Assembly: GCA_002452815.1 (NCBI GenBank)
Contig: DKFM01000004.1
Coordinates: 62,001-126,000 of the forward strand
Source: Rhodobacteraceae bacterium UBA6796
Lineage (GTDB): Bacteria; Pseudomonadota; Alphaproteobacteria; Rhodobacterales; Rhodobacteraceae
Direction: 5' to 3'
DNA: 64,000 nucleotides
Numbering within the stretch: the stretch's first letter is position 1; each line of letters opens with the position of its first letter. Under the pieces are notes generated by a model, which saw only the letters and a list, made by a program, of their open reading frames with translations, had not been told where the DNA came from and did no database searches. Shown here one piece after another: positions 61,539 to 64,000 of the stretch. The translations under genes and the position numbers were made by a program.

Positions 61539-62465
61539 ACCGCGCGGCCCCTGATCGGCGCATCCCAGCAGGCGGGTCTCTGGCTCCAGCGTGACATGGG
61601 TCAGGCCGAAATCGCTGGCCAGCATCGCCTTGGCCCGGGCAATGGTGGCCGCGAAATCGGCGCCCTCGGGCAGTACCAGATGCGCCTCGAGCGAGGTGCG
61701 GCGCTCGTCGATCTGCCACAGGTGCAGGTGGTGCACATCCTCGATCCCGCCCAGCGCAGCGAGCGCCTCGCGGATCTGCCCGGCCTTGCCCGGATGCGGT
61801 GCGCCCAGCATCAGGATGCGCAGCACGGGCCGGATCTCGCCCGCGACATGCCACAGGATGAACAGCGAAATCCCGACGGTCAGGATCGGATCGACCAACC
61901 GCCAGTCCCACAGCAGGATCACGATGCCCCCGATGATGACTGCGACCGACGCCCCGGCATCCGCCAGATTGTGCAGGAACGCCGCGCGGATGTTCACGCT
62001 GTCACGGCTGAGCCGCCACGTCAGCGCGGCGGTGCCCAGATCAATCACCAGCGCCAGAAGCGCCAGCCATACCACGATCCAGCCATCGACACCGGGCGGG
62101 TCGATCATCCGACCGGCGGCCTCGACCATGAGCCACAGCGCCACCAGCACCAGCGCGACATAATTCACCAGCGCCGCCACCACCTCGGCCCGGGCCCAGC
62201 CAAAACTCATTGCCGCACTCGGCCCCCGCCGCGCCAGACGGCGTGCGCCGAAGGCCAGCACCAGCGCCGCCGCATCCGAGAAATTGTGCACCCCGTCTGC
62301 AATCAGCGCGACCGACCCCGCGATAAGCCCGCCCGCGACCTGCGCCGCGGTCAACGCCACGTTGATCCCGACAGCCGCCGCGACCTGCCGGTCGCCCGCA
62401 TCCGCGCTCAGATGATGGTGGTGATGACCGGCGTGGTCCTGTGGGGCGTGGTGGTCGTGGGGCAT
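61527..62465 (-). CDS. Cation diffusion facilitator (zinc/cobalt efflux) transporter
   Basis: 312 residues. His-rich N-terminus (HDHHAPQDHAGHHHHH), six membrane helices, metal-site motifs HNFSDA in helix 2 and HNLADAGAS in helix 5, and a C-terminal cytoplasmic domain with VHHLHLWQIDERRTSLEAHL. Exports Zn2+ or similar ions in exchange for protons. Confidence 0.93.
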   Translation of the reverse strand: MPHDHHAPQDHAGHHHHHLSADAGDRQVAAAVGINVALTAAQVAGGLIAGSVALIADGVHNFSDAAALVLAFGARRLARRGPSAAMSFGWARAEVVAALVNYVALVLVALWLMVEAAGRMIDPPGVDGWIVVWLALLALVIDLGTAALTWRLSRDSVNIRAAFLHNLADAGASVAVIIGGIVILLWDWRLVDPILTVGISLFILWHVAGEIRPVLRILMLGAPHPGKAGQIREALAALGGIEDVHHLHLWQIDERRTSLEAHLVLPEGADFAATIARAKAMLASDFGLTHVTLEPETRLLGCADQGPRGSAL

Positions 62466-62483
62466 CCCTTGATCCTTCGTCCG

Positions 62484-62576
62484 AGGGGGCGCTGCCCCCG
62501 CGCGTTCCGCGCCCCCCGGGATATTTGCACCAAGGTGACAGGCAACCCCGCCCCTTCACCTTGGTCCAAATATCCC
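62484..62576. repeat. Intergenic inverted-repeat element, copy F
   Basis: A GGGGGC...GCCCCC hairpin (62484-62498) is followed by two 20-base arms, 62518-62538 and 62556-62575, pairing with one mismatch (GGGATATTTG at one end, CCAAGGTGA at the other). It lies after polA on the minus strand and before the CDF gene. Confidence 0.82.
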
Positions 62577-62617
62577 CGCCGGAGGCACCCGCAGCTTCCG
62601 CCCGCGCAAGGGAAAGG

Positions 62618-64000
62618 TCAATGCGCCTCGGCCCAGCTTGCGCCCTGCCCGGCATCCACCACCAGCGGGACCGAGAGTTTCACGGCCGGCTCGGCGGCGG
62701 TTTCCATGACATGGCGCGCGCGGTCGATCAGGTCGGGCACGGCCGCCGCTTCGACCTCGAAGATCAGTTCGTCATGCACCTGCAGCAGCATCGTCGCGGG
62801 CAAGCCCGCAATCGCGGACGGCATGCGGATCATCGCGCGGCGGATGACATCGGCGGCCGCCCCCTGGATCGGCGCGTTGATCGCCGCGCGTTTGGCAAAG
62901 CCCGCGCCCGGGCCCTTGGCGTTGATCTCTGGGGTGTGGATCTTGCGGCCGAACAGGGTCTGCACGAAGCCATGTTCCTTGGCGAAGGCCACGGTGTCAT
63001 CCATGTATTGCCGAATGCCGGGGAAGCGTTCGAAATAGCGGTCGATGAAGCCCTGCGCCTCGGCGCGCGGAATGCGCAGGTTGCGCGCCAGCCCGAAGCC
63101 CGAGATGCCATAAATCACCCCGAAGTTGATCGCCTTGGCCTGACGGCGGATCATCGGGTCCATGCCCTCGACCGGCACACCGAACATTTCCGACGCGGTC
63201 ATGGCGTGAATGTCGATCCCGTCCTTGAACGCCTGTTTCATCGCGGGCAGGTCGGCGACATGGGCCAGGATGCGCAGCTCGATCTGGCTGTAGTCGAGCG
63301 AGACGATCTTCATGCCGGGCCCGGCCACGAAAGCCTCGCGGATCTTGCGGCCTTCGTCGCTGCGCACGGGGATGTTTTGCAGGTTCGGGTCGGTAGAGGC
63401 CAGACGCCCGGTGTTCGCCCCCGCGATCGAATAGCTGGTGTGCACGCGCCCGGTTTCGGGGTTCACATGGGTCTGCAGCGCGTCGGTATAGGTCGATTTC
63501 AGCTTGGAGATCTGGCGCCAGTCCAGCACGCGCGCGGCCAGTTGCGCGGCCTGCGGTTGATCCTCCATCGTGGTGATGTCTTCCAGCACATCGGCGCCGG
63601 TCGAATAGGCACCCGCCTTGCCTTTCGATCCGCCCGGCACGCCCATCTGATCGAACAGGATCTCGCCCAACTGCTTGGGGCTGCCGACGTTGAAGGGTTG
63701 GCCGGCAATCTCCTGAATCTCGGCCTCCAGCCCCGCCATACGTTGCGCAAAGACATTCGACATCCGCGCCAGAACCGCGGCATCGACCCGCACGCCCGCC
63801 ATTTCCATATCGGCCAGCACCGGCACCAGCGGGCGTTCGAGCGTTTCATAGACGGTCGTCACCCGCGCCTGATGCAACTGCGGCTTGAACCGCTGCCACA
63901 GCCGCAGCGTGATGTCGGCATCCTCGGCCGCATAGGGCACGGCCTTGTCGATGGCGACCTTGTCGAAGGTGATCTGGTTCTTCCCCGTGCCCAGCAGATC
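62618..64000 (-). CDS. polA: DNA polymerase I, C-terminal part
   Basis: At least 461 residues; the gene starts beyond the window. The first visible residues, DLLGTGKNQITFDKVAIDKAV, and YAAEDADITLRLW are the end of the 3'-5' exonuclease domain, with the exo III Y and D kept. The polymerase domain follows: motif A SLDYSQIELRILAH, motif B RRQAKAINFGVIYGISGFGLA, motif C LLQVHDELIFEV. Ends WAEAH. Functions in gap repair and Okazaki processing. Confidence 0.97.
   Translation of the reverse strand, partial: DLLGTGKNQITFDKVAIDKAVPYAAEDADITLRLWQRFKPQLHQARVTTVYETLERPLVPVLADMEMAGVRVDAAVLARMSNVFAQRMAGLEAEIQEIAGQPFNVGSPKQLGEILFDQMGVPGGSKGKAGAYSTGADVLEDITTMEDQPQAAQLAARVLDWRQISKLKSTYTDALQTHVNPETGRVHTSYSIAGANTGRLASTDPNLQNIPVRSDEGRKIREAFVAGPGMKIVSLDYSQIELRILAHVADLPAMKQAFKDGIDIHAMTASEMFGVPVEGMDPMIRRQAKAINFGVIYGISGFGLARNLRIPRAEAQGFIDRYFERFPGIRQYMDDTVAFAKEHGFVQTLFGRKIHTPEINAKGPGAGFAKRAAINAPIQGAAADVIRRAMIRMPSAIAGLPATMLLQVHDELIFEVEAAAVPDLIDRARHVMETAAEPAVKLSVPLVVDAGQGASWAEAH

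Overview
The window is high-GC DNA from an alphaproteobacterium of the Rhodobacteraceae, most likely Rhodobacter in the strict sense and close to R. capsulatus. The clearest marker is the MarR regulator petP and orphan response regulator petR directly upstream of petABC (Rieske protein, cytochrome b, cytochrome c1), an arrangement described from R. capsulatus. A small SRP RNA next to dnaX, DUF2794, DUF1285, a class I PHA synthase and a glutathione-dependent formaldehyde dehydrogenase fit the same family. I see no rRNA, tRNA, insertion sequence, prophage or CRISPR array. Almost all the sequence is chromosomal core plus small metabolic operons.

Layout. 1-4003: end of a periplasmic nucleotidase, then an NMT1/SsuA-type ABC importer. 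4188-7850: SRP RNA, dnaX, ebfC, recR and an FzlA-like GST-fold protein. 7884-13124 (minus): a P2-type cation ATPase, a flavin reductase-like protein and PHA synthase. 13125-18212 (plus): a FixK/FNR-type regulator, an AhpD-like protein and an acetoin-type 2-oxoacid dehydrogenase whose E2 is split into a stand-alone lipoyl protein and a stand-alone catalytic domain. 18312-21603: queG, a DMT transporter, a small protein and ilvE. 21756-26042: petPR-petABC. 26158-29526: a NYN-LOTUS protein, a TetR regulator, aroC and a cytochrome b561. 29671-33018: TPP riboswitch and thiBPQ. 33129-39942: formaldehyde dehydrogenase, I78 inhibitor lipoprotein, cytochrome c', DUF2794, NlpC/P60 hydrolase, M17 aminopeptidase, an Hpt-like protein, beta-carbonic anhydrase and a ribbon-helix-helix protein. 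40025-44078 (minus): a DUF4139 protein, asd and an MFS transporter. 44192-47123: a ModE-like regulator and modABC. 47178-48571 (minus): hsp20 and a serine protease. 48629-52485 (minus): glcDEF. 52567-61538: a DUF599 protein, a MoxR/DUF58/DUF4159/VWA operon (minus), DUF1285 and a hydroxypyruvate isomerase family protein. 61527-64000 (minus): a CDF transporter and the 3' part of polA.

The most notable region is 7884-18212. Two FNR-type palindromes, TTGAC-N4-GTCAA at 13232 and TTGAC-N4-ATCAA at 14305, flank a FixK-like regulator gene whose recognition helix carries the E-SR residues expected to read TTGA half-sites. One faces the P-type ATPase operon. The other lies at the class II activator position in front of the AhpD/split-dehydrogenase operon. 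The arrangement looks like a small oxygen- or redox-responsive regulon.

Several RNA or DNA control elements can be read directly: a TPP riboswitch with mutually exclusive pairings around the thiB ribosome site; a ROSE-like RNA thermometer plus RpoH-type promoter in front of hsp20; a Mo-box-like operator in front of modA; long direct repeats between ilvE and petP; and a six-copy family of intergenic inverted repeats that always lie at gene 3' ends.
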